In this document: piece after piece, positions 1 through 12,650 of the stretch | How positions within the stretch are numbered: position 1 is the first letter of the stretch | How the letters are laid out: each line of letters opens with the position of its first letter | Program-made: the position numbers and the translations under genes | Assembly (NCBI GenBank): GCA_031772625.1 | Contig: CM062817.1 | Location: 950,785,842 to 950,849,841 of the forward strand | Length of the DNA: 64,000 bases | Source: Pinus tabuliformis | Lineage: Eukaryota > Streptophyta > Pinopsida > Pinales > Pinaceae | Direction: 5' to 3' | The notes under the pieces: generated by a model | What the model was told of the DNA's origin: nothing | The model's input: only the letters and a program-made list of their open reading frames with translations | The model's database searches: none

Positions 1-1629
1 TTACAAATACGCAGCATGAGTAAAGTCAAACATAACCATTCAATATTTTAAGTATCATGGTTAAAGCAGAAATTGTTGTTTTCGATTTACAGAATAAGCT
101 GGGCCAAAGTTAAATGAATCTTAATAAAAGAGTTTGAAGTAGCTAAATTGGAGATCTAATTTTGGACCTAAAATAAATATAATTAAAGACTAATAATAAT
201 TAATTGAAAAGAATCTCATACAAAATGACCAACCAAGCATTCAATTATCAATAAAACTATTACAATAATCCAATTTACATCTTCTATATTATTATGTATA
301 TAGTTTACCACGTGCATGTGCTCTCAAATGTTTTTTATCATCAATAGAGATCTTAAATTAGTACCATTTACATTTTATGTATTATTATGAATATAGCTTC
401 TGAGAAAATAGGTTGCATGTGTTGTTGTTAAGAAAAAAAGAGCTAGAAGCACTGGCAATATTATAATAGTTTAGTATTGAATGCATAAAACATAAAACAA
501 TTTTTGCATTTAATTTATTATACGTCGGAGGCTTTTTAGGGCTTGATTTAAATTTAGATACAATAATATCATGACATTTTTTTGGCTATCTATTAAACAG
601 TATATTCGAACACGGGAAAACTAATTTTATTCTGTGGACTTTTAGATTTTATTTTGATATATATATATATATGATCATATTCATTTTGATTTAAACTTGA
701 TAAAATAATATCATCTAGACATTTTTTTGGCTATATATTAAAAAGTATATTCGAACAAGCTAGAACTAGTTTAATATAAAATCAGGATCATATTCATTGC
801 ATTATAATTTAGGGAAATAAACAATTTTTTTTTGTTTTTTCATTGGATATGTATAAGTGGAAGATATTTAGAAAATGGTAAAGTTATGAGTTTTGTATTG
901 AATTTTTGCTCATTTCAAAATATATTGCACTAGGTTTTAAGGCATTAGATTTTGGTTTAATAGGTATAGGTTTTACGTTTTAGGTTTGAAGGAAGTAGTT
1001 TTACATTTTAGGTTTATAATAATATTAATAATATATTTTTATTTGAAAATATATCAATTTCCTTTGTTCATGTAATTAGAATGGAATTCGTTGCATGATA
1101 GTTTAGAGAAATAAGTTTTTTATGTTTTCACTTGGTATATTTATATATATAAAAGTTTTAGCATTGAATTACCATCTATGAATGTTGGTTCACTTTTCAA
1201 TAATTTTTCTTTTAATTTTCTAACGAGTTTTAATTATTTGAATTTGTTGTAGTTCATGTTTTTGTTTCTTCCATATATATATGTAAAATAATAAATAAAT
1301 AAATAAGTGATGGGAAGAAGTTTGTTGAAAGGTTAAGAGAAATATTGTATTATTGTTATTCTAACGCTTCAGGTATGGTGTATAATCCGCGCTAATTAAG
1401 ATAAAGGATTAATCACTATGCAACTCCAATGGAAAATTGTGCAACTCTCTCTAGCAAGAACAAAACACATGATTGCGCTTGACCAAATTGTGTACATTTT
1501 AAAAATATTGAGTGGCGCAAAACATGATCCCAATAATTTCTATCGAGAGATCAACAGTCGAGATTCATTGCACCACCCCTGAACCATTCGTCAGAAACCG
1601 CTAGAGAGGATGGGCACAAAGTGGTAAAT
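1..1629. other. AT-rich non-coding DNA with an old direct repeat
   Basis: No gene is recognisable here. The stretch is very AT-rich. One direct repeat is visible: about 85 bp from position 545 (GATTTAAATTTAGATA, then GACATTTTTTTGGCTAT and AGTATATTCGAACA) recurs from position 688 with substitutions, a period near 143 bp. Short TA runs occur near 658-671. Confidence 0.6.
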
Positions 1630-1739
1630 GGTTTTTCAAGTTTTCCTTTAATTTTAACACGTGATCTTCTACGCCCATCAAGATGGTTTTTCAAGTTTGC
1701 CTTTAATTTTGGCATGTGATCTTCTACACCCATCAAGTG
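1630..1739. repeat. Two-copy tandem duplication, 55-bp unit
   Basis: The unit starting GGTTTTTCAAGTTT at 1630 repeats at 1685 with a period of exactly 55 bp. The copies differ at a few positions (for example ACACGTGATC against GCATGTGATC). There is no sign of a gene. Confidence 0.85.
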
Positions 1740-2046
1740 AGCCTACCAAATGATCCCACACACCTCCTCTCTCCACCACCTCATCCCTCCATTTCACCCC
1801 CCATGTTAGTTTCCTGTCATGTCATCCACCGTTCACTCATACTCGTTGGTTAATTTATTTTCCCACTTGGGAAAGGGAGTTGATAGGGTTTGTTCAATAG
1901 TTAACCATGTCATTCTCTTATTGTTTTCAAATCTCAGAGCTCTGTAACCATTTTCCAAGTGAGACACTAGCTTGCACACCTCAGCTCCTCATCCATTCAC
2001 ACCACCACCAAGTATTTAGACCCTATTCTAGACCTTCATTATCAGC

Positions 2047-3418
2047 ATGATAAAATTAAAGAACATCCTTAAGTCTGCCCAAAGATTTGAAAACCAAAAC
2101 CCCTCCACTAAAGAGCCATTGACAGATACCGAGGGTGAAATTCATGACTATTTTGATCCCCTCAACTTTGAAGAGATTTGGTTTGAGTCTTTTAGCTATT
2201 TTCGAATAAGGAAGATTATTTCAAGGTTATTGAGTATGATTTGTATTATATTATAACCCTTGCTACCTATCAATTTCCTGAGTTTATAACCTAGTTAGCA
2301 TATGCATACATTTCCCAAACAATGTTGTTTCTTAACCTGAAGAAAAAAACATTCTTGATGTTATAGCAAACCTCATCCACAAAGCTTTTTGTTTCCCCAA
2401 TGTGCAAAACTACCAACCATTCACCGAGCACTCCTTACTTTTAAACTTCACTTAGCTCTCTGAAGCCATCAAACAACACTTATTTACATTGAATTTTCAC
2501 CCAGGAACAAAAATTCCTCTAGCGGCTAAAACCTCCCTCGCGTATTTCTTTTCTCAAGACAAACAAAAATTCTTAGCTACCATATTATCATTATTGGGTG
2601 AAGATGAGACAAGTAATGTTACCAGATCATCCCTAGGGTTCCTGAGCCAAATGTTGGAGTTAGGCGTGGTTTTAGGCATAACTTAATACCTAACTTAGTC
2701 CATCCATTTCTAATTTAAGAACTTCCACTTGGCGAATTGTTTCAGGAACCCTTCCATTCTAGTCTATCAATTTTTGTACACTCATATTGACAAGTTTAAA
2801 TATTTGGATCTAAGTATCTTTAATTTAAATAAACAGAGCAGGTCAGTGGTTGAGTGGAATAATATAGTTAAAGAAAAACCTAACAATGAAGGATTTTCTT
2901 AGTTCTTTTCCACATTCATGGATGCTACTTACACTATTATGAATGGAACAACACCGCCAAGAATTCTTCCACAACAAAATAGGTTGTTACAACTTAGTAA
3001 GGATACCATGGTTGGGGATTGGTATCTTTTTGAATATATTACATAGATCAGGTTGTATGGATATGAAGGGAGGCCATACAGATTTGAAATTTTCCTACCC
3101 ATGAGTATTTTCTCTCTAGAGTTCATAAGACGAATCCTACATATAAACTGAGTCCATTTTATTCCTAGGCACAAAGGTTACATGTTTAGATTGGAAAATG
3201 TTGTTGATCCATTTATAGTGAATTCTAGACAGGATCTTTCTCAAGTAGAGGAGATGATGAAAGAATTTAATTTTGATCTTGGAGGAAGATGGAAATATGA
3301 CCCTCGCTATGTCATCTCCGAGAGAAGAAAAATTGTCAATTGAAAAACATACTCCCATGAATATAGGCCTAAAATTGAATGGAAAGAAAATCAAGAATAA
3401 TGGAATATTAGTTTAGAA
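2047..3418 (+). pseudogene. Decayed coding region of unknown family (part 1)
   Basis: I do not recognise the family. A protein-like stretch begins at the ATG at 2047 and is followed by protein-like sequence in another frame from about 2480 to 3345. That second frame is interrupted by several stops, yet long runs keep ordinary amino-acid composition. Readable pieces include FHPGTKIPLAAKTSLAYFFS (from 2492), GDWYLFEYI (about 3016) and YDPRYVISERRKI (about 3297). It could be an old retroelement protein or a processed pseudogene. The coding-like stretch at 13059-14921 has similar decay and the same strand and may be another part of the same unit, but this is inference. Confidence 0.4.
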
Positions 3419-3540
3419 TTAGAGATTTAGAGACCTTCAACCAAAGAGAAGACGATGAAGAGAAACATTGCTGAAATTGTTGTAAACTTTGAAATGGAAA
3501 CTGCAAATTCAAAATGAGAACCTGGTAAAAAAACCCCCAA

Positions 3541-4090
3541 AAAAGAAGAAAAACATCTTGAAAACGAAAAATGTTGATGTTGGAATAACGTTTTTTTTTT
3601 TTTTTTTTTTTTTTTTCGGTAAATTTTCAACACTTTTTTAAAAATGGCAGTGAAAGTCAATAAAAACCAATTTTTTTGGTGCAAAAAATACCCTGGAAAC
3701 AAAAAGTGTTTCTCTTGGAATAAATTCTTTTTTTAGGTAAATTTTCAACATTTTCTAGTAATGACGTTAAGGATAAAATATCATGACTTCAAAAAATCTT
3801 AAAATTTCAATGATTTTCAAGCATGACGATAAAGATAAAATATCATGTCTTTGAGAAAACGTAAAATTCCAACAATTTTCAGTCGTGGTGTTAAAGATAA
3901 AATACTTATAACTATTTTTAACCATAGCATTGAAGATAAAATATCGTGACTGAGAAAAACCTTAAAATTTTGACAAATTTTCAACCATGGAATTAAAACC
4001 AAAGATCATGACTACAAAATCCTTAATTTTTCAACATATTTCAACCATGGAATTATGGAAAAAATTTATGACTAAAAAGACTTTAGAAAT
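3541..4090. repeat. Degenerate tandem repeat, about 60-bp unit
   Basis: Diverged units share the form TTTTCAACCATGGAATTAAAGATAAAATATCATGACT followed by an A-rich spacer and CTTAAAATTT. Unit starts are near 3742, 3814, 3876, 3915 (shortened), 3978 and 4038. A poly-T tract lies at 3592-3616. The AGGTAAATTTTCAACA motif is also repeated at about 3618 and 3735, so the array may start earlier with a longer unit. Confidence 0.7.
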
Positions 4091-4139
4091 GAACCCCTAA
4101 ATGAAAGATTCATTATAACAAGAGTAATTTTTTTTTTAA

Positions 4140-4350
4140 ATCATAAAAGTATGATGACTTTAAAATATTAGCCTAATACAATTTAGCATGTTGCAACAAA
4201 AATTTAAAAATCAACCATATAATTGAGACATAGTGTAGGTGAACTCGACCCTTTGTAATAAAAACTTAATGTAGACCATGAAATTGACACATTGTAGGGG
4301 TAGACTCAATCCATTATAAAGAAAACTTTAAAATCAACTACCAAATTAAC
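4140..4350. repeat. Second degenerate tandem repeat, about 70-bp unit
   Basis: Three diverged units carry AAAACTTTAAAATCAAC(C/T)A followed by AATTGACACA and a T-G-rich stretch ending in ACTC(G/A)A(C/T)CC. They lie near 4195, 4258 and 4318. No coding signal is seen. Confidence 0.5.
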
Positions 4351-4412
4351 ACAATGAGATCGGGTTGCCAGTCAATGATCAACACATGCCCTGGAGGAAA
4401 AACTAAAAAAGA

Positions 4413-4463
4413 ATATATATATATATATACCAAAAAATATTTTTTGGTATTATATAATTTTTT

Positions 4464-4535
<72 letters not shown>

Positions 4536-4590
4536 AAAAAATAATTTTTGGTATTATATAATTTTTTGGTATTATATATATATAATACCA
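4413..4590. repeat. TA microsatellite with flanking inverted repeats
   Basis: A pure TA run spans about 4466-4533, with shorter TA runs at about 4413-4429 and 4575-4583. Copies of ACCAAAAAATAATTTTTGGT and TATATAATTTTTTGGTAT flank the runs and can fold on themselves. Apparent reading frames across it (IYIYIY) are artefacts of the repeat. Confidence 0.9.
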
Positions 4591-5015
4591 AAAAATTAGA
4601 AAATTAAAAATGAAAACACAAAAAATTAAAATAATTAAAATAAGTAAATAAAAATATATGTTAAAACATAAAAAAAATTAAAAAATTAAAAACTTTACCA
4701 AACAAAACAAAACAAAGGGGGTGTAAGAGGAGCGATGGGTGGGTTAGGGTTCTTGCTCTGGTTTTCGTTGTAGCGTACTGATCTAGCAGTCTACTCTCAC
4801 CAACTGCCCCCGTAATTGCTTCTGAATCCATCGTTGTCATCGACTGAATGCCTTCCTGCCTATTTCCTTGTTATTCCCCTACCGCGTCTCTTCCTAACCT
4901 CAGCCGTTTCCAGTTAGCTCATTCACCTGGGTGGTTTTTACCTCTCCCCGTTTATCCTTCCTTCGTTCATCGTTTAGTTCCTGCAGGCAACTGTCAGCTA
5001 ACGGCTGTGACAGTT

Positions 5016-6840
5016 ATGGAAGATAACTTAGATTATTCAGTGGACCCATCGGAAGGTGAGCGCACTGCGATAGAGGCCAGGACCACCCTCAAGGGTTTCT
5101 ATTCATTTGACAACAAGCTCTCCGAGGAAATTGGTGCCCTCCCCCCCATCTCTAGCCCTCGGTTCAAGTCGGTCTCACTGCCTGAAGACACCCCTATCAA
5201 CCCGGAGTTCATTTCACAGCCGATTTTTCCTTGCACCTTGGCTTTTGCTGGGCCACAGGATGCCCCTAAAGGCCTAACCCTAGGTGCGGCCACTGCTTCG
5301 TTCCCCTCCTTGTCAGGCTCTAGGAAACCCTTTTCTAACCCCCCCCTTCAACCTCGGCCTCTTTCGCATCTACCTGATCTACATTTCTTACCCTGGCGGC
5401 CCCCTTACAAGGCAACTTCATTGGTATCGGCTCTATTCATGAGTTTTTTGCTTCCATTCCATCTGACCCTACTAGGGTTTCATCATCTCCAGCTGCACAG
5501 TCTTTTGTCCTTCCTGTTGCAGCGACCTCCTAGTTAAGGGAGGGGGCTAAGAGGAAGTGGAGTTTCAAGCTTAGGAACTGTGAAGTTTTTCTAAAATTCT
5601 CTAAGGATACTCCATTACTGGAGTCTATGGAGCCGTCAGAGCGTGTTCTGGTGGGTCGAGTCAGAGGCAGACAATACAGTGTGGAGAGCCTACAGAAATG
5701 GACCATGGAGGTTTGGGGACACCACATAAGAGACCCCCCCAGAGTATAGACTTTTGTAAAAGAATGGTTTGTGATGTGCTGCAGCTGCTTGGCACATACC
5801 AATTGAGTCCTTTTGATAGTTTGGCACATCGACCAAGCCCCTGTATTTCTTCAGCGGTGGACACCGATGTTCGATCCTGAACAAGAACGGGTAGACACCA
5901 AACCTATTTGGGTTCACCTCATGGGGCTCCCATTCCACTTCTAAATGGAGGGCATCTTCAGCAGGATAGGGAACACCCTTGGGAACTACCTCACATATGA
6001 TCCCTCATTCCTGATTTGGGGCGCATGACATATGCTCGGATCCTTGTCCACATGGACCTTTCTGATGGAGTTCTGGAACATATCAATATATAATGGAGGC
6101 ATATCACTAGACAATAGATCCTTGACTACGAGGGCATCCCATTCAGGTGCTAGAGATGTCACAGAGTTGGGCATGTGTTCAAAGATTTCCCCCTTAATGG
6201 TGGTTCTTCCAGGAAAGCTCTGAGACAGGAGCCATTGAACAGAGAAGGCTCTGATCAGGTGGAACAGCCTCGGTCCTCAGAGGAATTGCCTCGGCACTCC
6301 GCTGCGCCTGTTAGGAGGACTGAGACACACTCTGCCCCTTCAGTTACAGTTGCTCCTCTTGCCAAGTCCTCTCAGAAGAAGCAAGGAAGGCCTCCTCTTT
6401 GTCCTCCTCCCCCGTCACTAGATCATGCCCGGTCTACCTCTGGTGATTCTTTCAACTTGGGTATGAGCACCCCAATTCCTTTTTTCTCTCTTTGTTGCTC
6501 ATTTGTTAGCAATTTTTTGTCTTTTGATTTCTCATTGCATTTGGGTCATAGGCTAGTATCATCTGCTCCCCCTTCCTAGATCTCTTGTGACATCTCCCCC
6601 TCTCTCCCTATCATTGACCCCACCCCCCGCTCTCTATTGTCAACTCCCCCTAACCCTCCCTCTTCATCCGCCATTATCCCTACTTCGAAGGGGTATCAGA
6701 CCTGTTCTAAGGCTAAGAGACAAGTGGTGGATCATGTCGAACTTGATATTATCTCTCCCCCCCCCCCCCCCCCTCGCTAAAGGTCCATCGAGGCCGACCC
6801 TCTTCTATTACTATAGCCCAATCTCAAGCGAGCAATGACA
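5016..6840 (+). pseudogene. LINE-A ORF1 (DUF4283-like RNA-binding protein), broken
   Basis: ORF1 proteins of plant L1s bind the element RNA in the particle. I chose the ATG at 5016 (MEDNLDYSVD) because coding-like sequence begins there. A frameshift lies near 5540. The DUF4283-like core is readable around 5840-6000: WTPMFDPEQERVDTKPIWV, then LMGLPFHF, then a stop and IGNTLGNYLTYDPSF. A zinc knuckle follows at 6148-6189. Its pattern is C-stop-R-C-H-R-V-G-H-V-F-K-D-F, so the last cysteine position is Phe. The C-terminal part (about 6200-6840) is rich in Pro and Ser and contains a 17-C homopolymer at 6757-6773. The end position is approximate. Confidence 0.75.
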
Positions 6841-6910
6841 TTGCAGCAGGTAAATAGTCCACTGTCCCTGGGGTCCTTAGAGCTAGAGAAACCCCCTCGG
6901 AACCCCCTCG

Positions 6911-7790
6911 ATGAAGATTCTCTCATACAACTGTCATGGGCTTGCTAGGCCTGAGAAAAAACTTGCACTCCGTCGGATAGTTCAATCCGATCGTCTTGAC
7001 ATCATCTTCCTATAAGAGACACTTGGCCCCACTGCTGACATCTCTAAACTCCTTGAGAACATGCTTCCGGGGTGGAAGTTCACTGGCCTTGATGCACAAC
7101 GGAGATCTGGAGGTATATCCTTCGGATTTAATGCTCACTCCATTAAATTGATCAACTGTTGGGGAGGGGCTGGCCATATTGGAGCAGACATTTTTTTAGC
7201 AGACCTTGGCATGAATTTTAGAATTTTTAATATCTATGGGCCGTGCCATAACCGACCGGAATTTTGGGATAATCTCTTAGGGTCGGATACGTTCTCTGTT
7301 GATCACCTGATTCTTGGTGGAGACTTAAATTTTTCCATTAGACACTCAGAGTCCTGGGGCCACCGTGCCTAGAGAGATTCACTCTCGGACTATTTTTCTT
7401 CCACTCTGGACAATCACTAGCTGATAGACATACCCTCAGCCAAGATTCAAGCTACCTGGAGGAATAATCGAGCTGGGGATGATAGCCTTGCATGACGATT
7501 GGATCATTTTCTCGTCAAGGAAAGCATACTTGACTTGGGTTTTTGTATAAGACAATGGGTTGGTTCAGGAGGGATCTCTGATCACCTCCCCATCTATATG
7601 GAAATTGATGGAGGAAGAGCAAAACCCAAAGGACCTTTCAAGTTTTGTTCAGCTTGGCTCAGAGAAGCCTCCTATATCAACATGGTCTCAAACTTCTGGA
7701 AAGCTAACCATCCGGGTGTCGAGGGTAATTATACTAAGGGTTTTTTGCACAACCTCTCAACACTGAAGAGACTGTCCAAGTAGTGGGCAC
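6911..7790 (+). pseudogene. LINE-A ORF2, endonuclease domain, broken
   Basis: The ATG at 6911 opens ORF2 with MKILSYNCHGLARPEK, the usual N-terminus of the L1 apurinic-like endonuclease that nicks the target. Visible motifs in order: NCHGL (Asn), L-stop-ET (the catalytic Glu is present but the codon before it is a stop, near 7014), NIYGP, LGGDLNFS (about 7313) and ISDHLP (about 7580). Further stops follow GHRA near 7370 and DNH near 7420. The catalytic residues are thus mostly preserved in a frame cut by nonsense codons, which is typical old decay. The end is set at the linker before the reverse transcriptase. Confidence 0.8.
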
Positions 7791-9708
7791 ACAATAAGAG
7801 GATACAGGACGACCTTTCTTTGAGACAAATTGAAAATGATTTGTCGATTTTTGAAAATGTACAGGGTGGCCTATTCACCTCTGTTGAACATAAGGAGAGG
7901 ATAACTTCCCTATATTCCACTAGAGGAAATATACTTAAAGCTCGTCAGGAAGTCTGGCATCTCAGGAGCAGGGCGATATGGATGCAGGAAGGGGATGCTA
8001 ACACAAAATTCTACCATAAGTTTTCCAATGGCAGGAAGGCTATAAACGCTATCTGGCAGCTCCCAATCAAAGGTGGAACTTCAGCAAATACTTTTCCACA
8101 GTTAGTCTCTCTTGTATCTTCTCACTTTAAGAGAGCTTTCAGGGCCCCTCGAGATGCAAACCTTGCGGATATTATTAGGGTGGCCCAGAACTTCTCGCGT
8201 TTCATGGAACAAGATGAGGAAGAGAAGCTATCCAAGGTGGTCACCTTGGATGAACTAGAGGCCACATTGAAATGGTTCAAGAAAGACAAAAGCCCTAGAC
8301 TGGATGGCTGGACCATTGAGTTTTACTTGGCCTTCTTTGATGTCCTGGGTATTGATCTGCTACAAGTTATTGAGGACTCAAAAACCAATGGTTGAATTGA
8401 GCCTTCCATCACTTCCACCTTTATTTCTCTTATCCCTAAGGCTGATAACCCCACCTCTTTTGATGAATATTGCCCTATCTCCCTCTGTAACTACCTATAT
8501 AAGGTTATTGCCAAAATCATCACTAACTGGATGAGACCCATTCTGTCCAAGCACATCTCTTCGGAGCAATTTTCTTTCCTACAAGATAGACAAATATATG
8601 AAGCTATTGGTACTACCTAGGAAGTATTGCACTCGCTTCATACCAGGAAAGGAAAAGGCATGATTCTAAAAGTGGATTTATCTAAAGCCTTCAACTGAGT
8701 TAATTGGTTATATATCAGAATGTTATTAATTCATCTGGGGTACCCTTTATTTACATTGAATGGATCATGAGCTGTATCACCAACATATCTTATAGTGTCC
8801 TAGTTAATAGAAGTGCATCCCCTTTCTTTATCTCGACAAGAGGACTTAGATAGGGCTACCCACTTTCTCCCCTCCTCTTCCTTCTAGTCATGGAAGGTCT
8901 CAACCAGAAGATAAAGGAGGAGCACAGAGGTGGCAGACTACAAGGCATCAAGATTATAGACAACTACAGACTCTCACATCTACTCTTTTTGGATGATATT
9001 CTAATATTTCTGAATGGAAGTATTGGTGACTTGACCTGCATCAGATCCATCTTCTCATTATTCATGTCGGCTACAGGTATGGAACTAAATGAGTGCAAAT
9101 CAATGTTGACTGTGACTTCATGCACTCAGCATGAGTTACATTTTTCTCTTCAACGATTCAGATTCTCACAGTTGAGTCTTTCTAAAGGCCTAAAATACCT
9201 AGGTTACAAGTTAAAGCCTCTGGGTTATATGATTGCAAATTGGACCTAGCTCATTTCTAAATTGGAAAAAAGACTCAACATCTAGTACCTTAAATATCTC
9301 TCTCGCACCGGACACCTCACCTTCATTAAGAGTGTATTGGAAGAAACTCTTGTGTACTGGATGTCCTTGGCCTCGATTCCTAGAGGGATCCTAACTAGAA
9401 TCCAATCCCTTTGTTGCAGATTCCTTTGGAAAGGTAGCCAGCCAGGTAAGATCTCTGCTTGGGTAAAATGGGAAGCTCTGAATTTTCCTAAAAAATGGGG
9501 AGGATGGGGACTTAAAAGACTTGAGGATTTCTCTATTGCTCTTACTGCAAAGCTCTATTGGCATCTGCTCAAAAGTGATAGTCTTTGGGCCAAGGTGACA
9601 AAATCTAAATATATCGCCCCTCTACAGATCTTGGACTGGATCAGGAGACCCACTAGGCATGCTTCCGGGATTTCGATAATATGGAAGGCTATCATCAAGG
9701 CTCTATGA
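7791..9708 (+). pseudogene. LINE-A ORF2, reverse transcriptase domain, broken
   Basis: This part copies element RNA at the nicked target. Before the polymerase lies a typical L1 linker (EGDANTKFYHKFSNGRKAIN, about 7992). Polymerase motifs read SPRLDGWTIEFYL (about 8293, family consensus SPGPDG), SLIPKAD, KVDLSKAFN followed by a stop (about 8670), RGLR-stop-GYPLSPLLF (about 8838) and HLLFLDDILIF (about 8978). The active-site pair is therefore L-D-D with both Asp present. The frame shifts near 8700-8760. The thumb and connection regions (KGLKYLGYKLKPLG, then WGGWGLKRLEDFSIAL) continue to about 9708. Confidence 0.8.
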
Positions 9709-11061
9709 CCCATCAGGGTGGGTCTCACCTGGTGAATCCATTTAGGTCTCAAAGTTCGGGTTGGCATTGACCCGTGGATTGGGTGTGGGAATTCCCACAA
9801 CCTACCTGTAAATCTCATACAGCTGCTTCATGAACGGAATGTCACTCACATTGCTCATATTGTTGATAGAAAAAAATCCTCCTTTCTACATCAAGATTGG
9901 AGATTGGCACAACAACTTAAAATTTCCCCCTCATTGGCATCATCTGTGGGATGAGTACACCTAGGCCCTCTCTGAAGCCCATATCCGTAAATCAGATGAA
10001 GACGATGAGATTGTTTGGGTCCTCTAGAGATTTGGCAGATTCTCCCCAAAAGAAGGCTACCTGGTACTAACAGAGTCAAGGAAGCCACAAAATCTGGAAG
10101 TCTGGTGGCAACATCTCTGGAAGCTGAAGGCACCCCCACGAACCAGATTACTCATGTGGTGCGTATTATGGAACAAAATCCCTATTCGGGACAATCTCAT
10201 CAAGAGGGCACAATATGTGCCACACTGGTGTTACCTTTGCAAAAGAGACAATGAATCCGTATTGCACCTCTTCTTGGATTGTTTGGAAGCTCGTCGGCTG
10301 TGGGAATTAGTCATCCCAACTGTTGCACCTTCCAGCTCTTGGATAGCTGCTTCTGTCACTAAGGCTTGGTACTCCTGGTTTTCCTCCTCTACCTCCCCCA
10401 AACAACGCAACCTCCCTGTTCTGACCTGCTGGGCTATTTGGATCGCCCGCAATGCCCTCATTTTCTAGAACATTTCCCCTCATTGGCCTATCATAGCGGC
10501 TAAGGTGCTGGCTGATTATGCCCTCATCCCAAATGATACTCCTCCCCAGAGACCCCGTGTAATTATTCCCGAACAAATTAATGACAGCAAACCGTGGGCA
10601 TATTTTGATGGGGTTGCATAGGAAAATGGCTATGGCGGGGGGGGGGGTATTTTGAATATCAATGCACATCACTCATTTAGTCTGTTGATGGGACTCAGGA
10701 GGGGCACAAATAATTTTGCTGAGTTATCAGTAGCAAAACAACTTATTCAATTTCCATTGGAGAAAAATTGCAGAGACTTACAATTATTTGGAGACTCCAA
10801 AATTGTTTGTTATTGGTGTAAAATAGGAATGCTAGATGCTCTACATTCAGCCTAAGTCATATTCTAGAGGAGGCCCTGAGACTGATTGCTTATTTTGACA
10901 CATTTACTTGTAAACATATTTTCAGGGAGCGGAACGCAGCAGCTGATGGCCTTTCCAAAGAAGCTGCGCTCCGGGAGTCGGGCACTCTGATGATTTGGGA
11001 ACAACTCAATGATGCTCACTATCAGTATTATCACAGGCCATTTATGGACTTTCATGCTTAA
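9709..11061 (+). pseudogene. LINE-A ORF2 C-terminus: zf-RVT and RNase H, broken
   Basis: The zf-RVT-type zinc finger is readable at about 10150-10310: LLMWCVLWNKIPIRDNLIKR, then CYLCKRD, VLHLFLDC (Cys-Cys-His-Cys). RNase H follows from about 10590: WAYFDGVA (first Asp), stop, a G homopolymer of 11 at 10637-10647, then NNFAELSVAKQ (Glu), LFGDSKIV (Asp), and in another frame RNAAADGLSKEA (last Asp). The reading ends at TAA 11059-11061 after YYHRPFMDFHA. The G run is a likely site of a frameshift. All four catalytic positions can be located, but not in one frame. Confidence 0.75.
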
Positions 11062-11622
11062 ATCTACAAGATTTTTGGTTTTTGTTCATTTATGTATATA
11101 TATACCATCTCTCAGACAGCTTTGGTTTTTACATCTTTTGTATATCTCAGTTATCTCTGGTTTGTTACCTCCCTGCGTGGACTAAGGTAACAACACAATA
11201 GAACTCAGATCTCTTGATGATGACAACTTGTCATGAATATGTTCAGCATATGCATATGCATCTACAAAATGTAATTTCTTTCTATAATTGAAATTACGAT
11301 TTTTCCTAGGGAAAAACAAAAATTAAAATAATGAGAAAATAAAAAACTAAAACTAAAACAAAGAAAACACAAAAAAATTAAAAAATAATAACAAGTAAAT
11401 AAAAATATATATTAAAACATAAAAATTTATATTAAAAAAAGAAACCCAAAAAAGCGAACATAAAAAAAAATGTAAAAAAAACTAAATTAAATTATACGAG
11501 ATAAAAATCTACAAAAATAAAAAATAAAATAAAAATAAAAATATAAGAAAATATTTTCCAAACATAATTTCAAAAATAAAATTTAAAATTTAAAAAAAAA
11601 ACAAAAATTCAAAAATATATTA

Positions 11623-11653
<31 letters not shown>

Positions 11654-12650
11654 TTAAAATAAAATAAAAAACATACCAAAAACAAAAACTTTAAAAAATA
11701 AATTTAAAAAAAAAAACCAAATGATAACGCATTAAATTTTTTTGAAAAAATATTAATTAAAAATAAAAAATAAAAAATAAACAACAATAATAAAGGAAAA
11801 ATTTCATCTCGACCCCATCCATCCTCTGAACAGGCTCTGGGCCTTGGCAATTAAATTCCCGAAATCGGATTTCCACAACCCATGTTAACCACAATTTAAT
11901 TGTTGTATTTAATTTTAATGTTTGTTTTTCTTTTTCAATTATTTTATTTTTTAAATGTGTGTATTTTTTAAATTTAATTATAATAATTTTTGTGTGATTT
12001 TATGAGATTTTTTCTTAATGTTTCTTTAATACTTTTTTAATGTTCTTTTGTAATGGGAAAAAATATTCTAATATTTTTTAAATATATATTTTAATGTTTT
12101 TATATTTCTTTTTATTTTAATTAATTGTTATTTTATGCTTTTAATTTTAATTTTTAAGGATATTTTTTTACATCTTTTTGTTATATTTACTTGAAATTTT
12201 ATCTAAATCATTTTATTGGTTTTTTTTAAATGTCATCATCTTTCGATAAAATTTGTTATTTTTTAACTATTTTTATTCAAATATTCCATAAAAAAAAATT
12301 ATTTAAAAAGTCTTTTTTAGCAAAAAGGTCGTGAAATACGTATTTTTTTAATGATACATATATGCAAAATGTATAATTTTTGTCTAGTGTTTAAAATTAT
12401 TATTTTTTTACTGACAATTATTTTATGCATATTGATGTAATAATTAACGACATCTAAATATATAAAAAATCTTAACTTGAAAATATTAGTTATTATTTTC
12501 TTTCAGTTTTGAAAAAAAATTAAAAAATCATTATTAAAAAACAATGCGAGGAGAAACAAGAAAACATGTTTGGAAAACCCTTAAAATACAAACATCTTAG
12601 GATGAAAAACAAGAAGAGCAATAAGACAACTCCAAAAATGGTTAAATTAT
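11062..12650. other. LINE-A 3' UTR, then A-rich low-complexity DNA
   Basis: About 250 bp of 3' UTR (TTTGGTTTTTG repeats and a CTCAGACAG segment) leads to an A-rich zone from 11313. There is an AAT microsatellite at 11624-11652. A 63-bp segment at 11363-11425 nearly matches 4612-4674 on the other side of LINE-A. The rest, to 12650, is poly-T and poly-A rich with no coding signal. Confidence 0.6.

Larger units (their letters stand above)
4717..11312 (+). mobile_element. LINE-A: decayed L1-type LINE
   Basis: This is a near full-length L1-type non-LTR retrotransposon on the plus strand. Order: a GC-richer 5' leader, ORF1 with a DUF4283-like domain and zinc knuckle, then ORF2 with apurinic endonuclease, reverse transcriptase, zf-RVT-type zinc finger and RNase H, then a short 3' UTR and an A-rich tail. 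All frames are broken by stops and frameshifts, so it cannot be active. Its borders are approximate: the left is set by the GGGGGTG after A-rich DNA, the right by the start of the A-rich tail. I could not settle a target duplication because both flanks are A-rich. RNase H at the ORF2 C-terminus is known in a subset of plant L1s. Confidence 0.85.

Noticed and set aside
4354-4599. Frames of repeated Tyr-Ile on both strands
   Set aside because: They are translations of the TA microsatellite.
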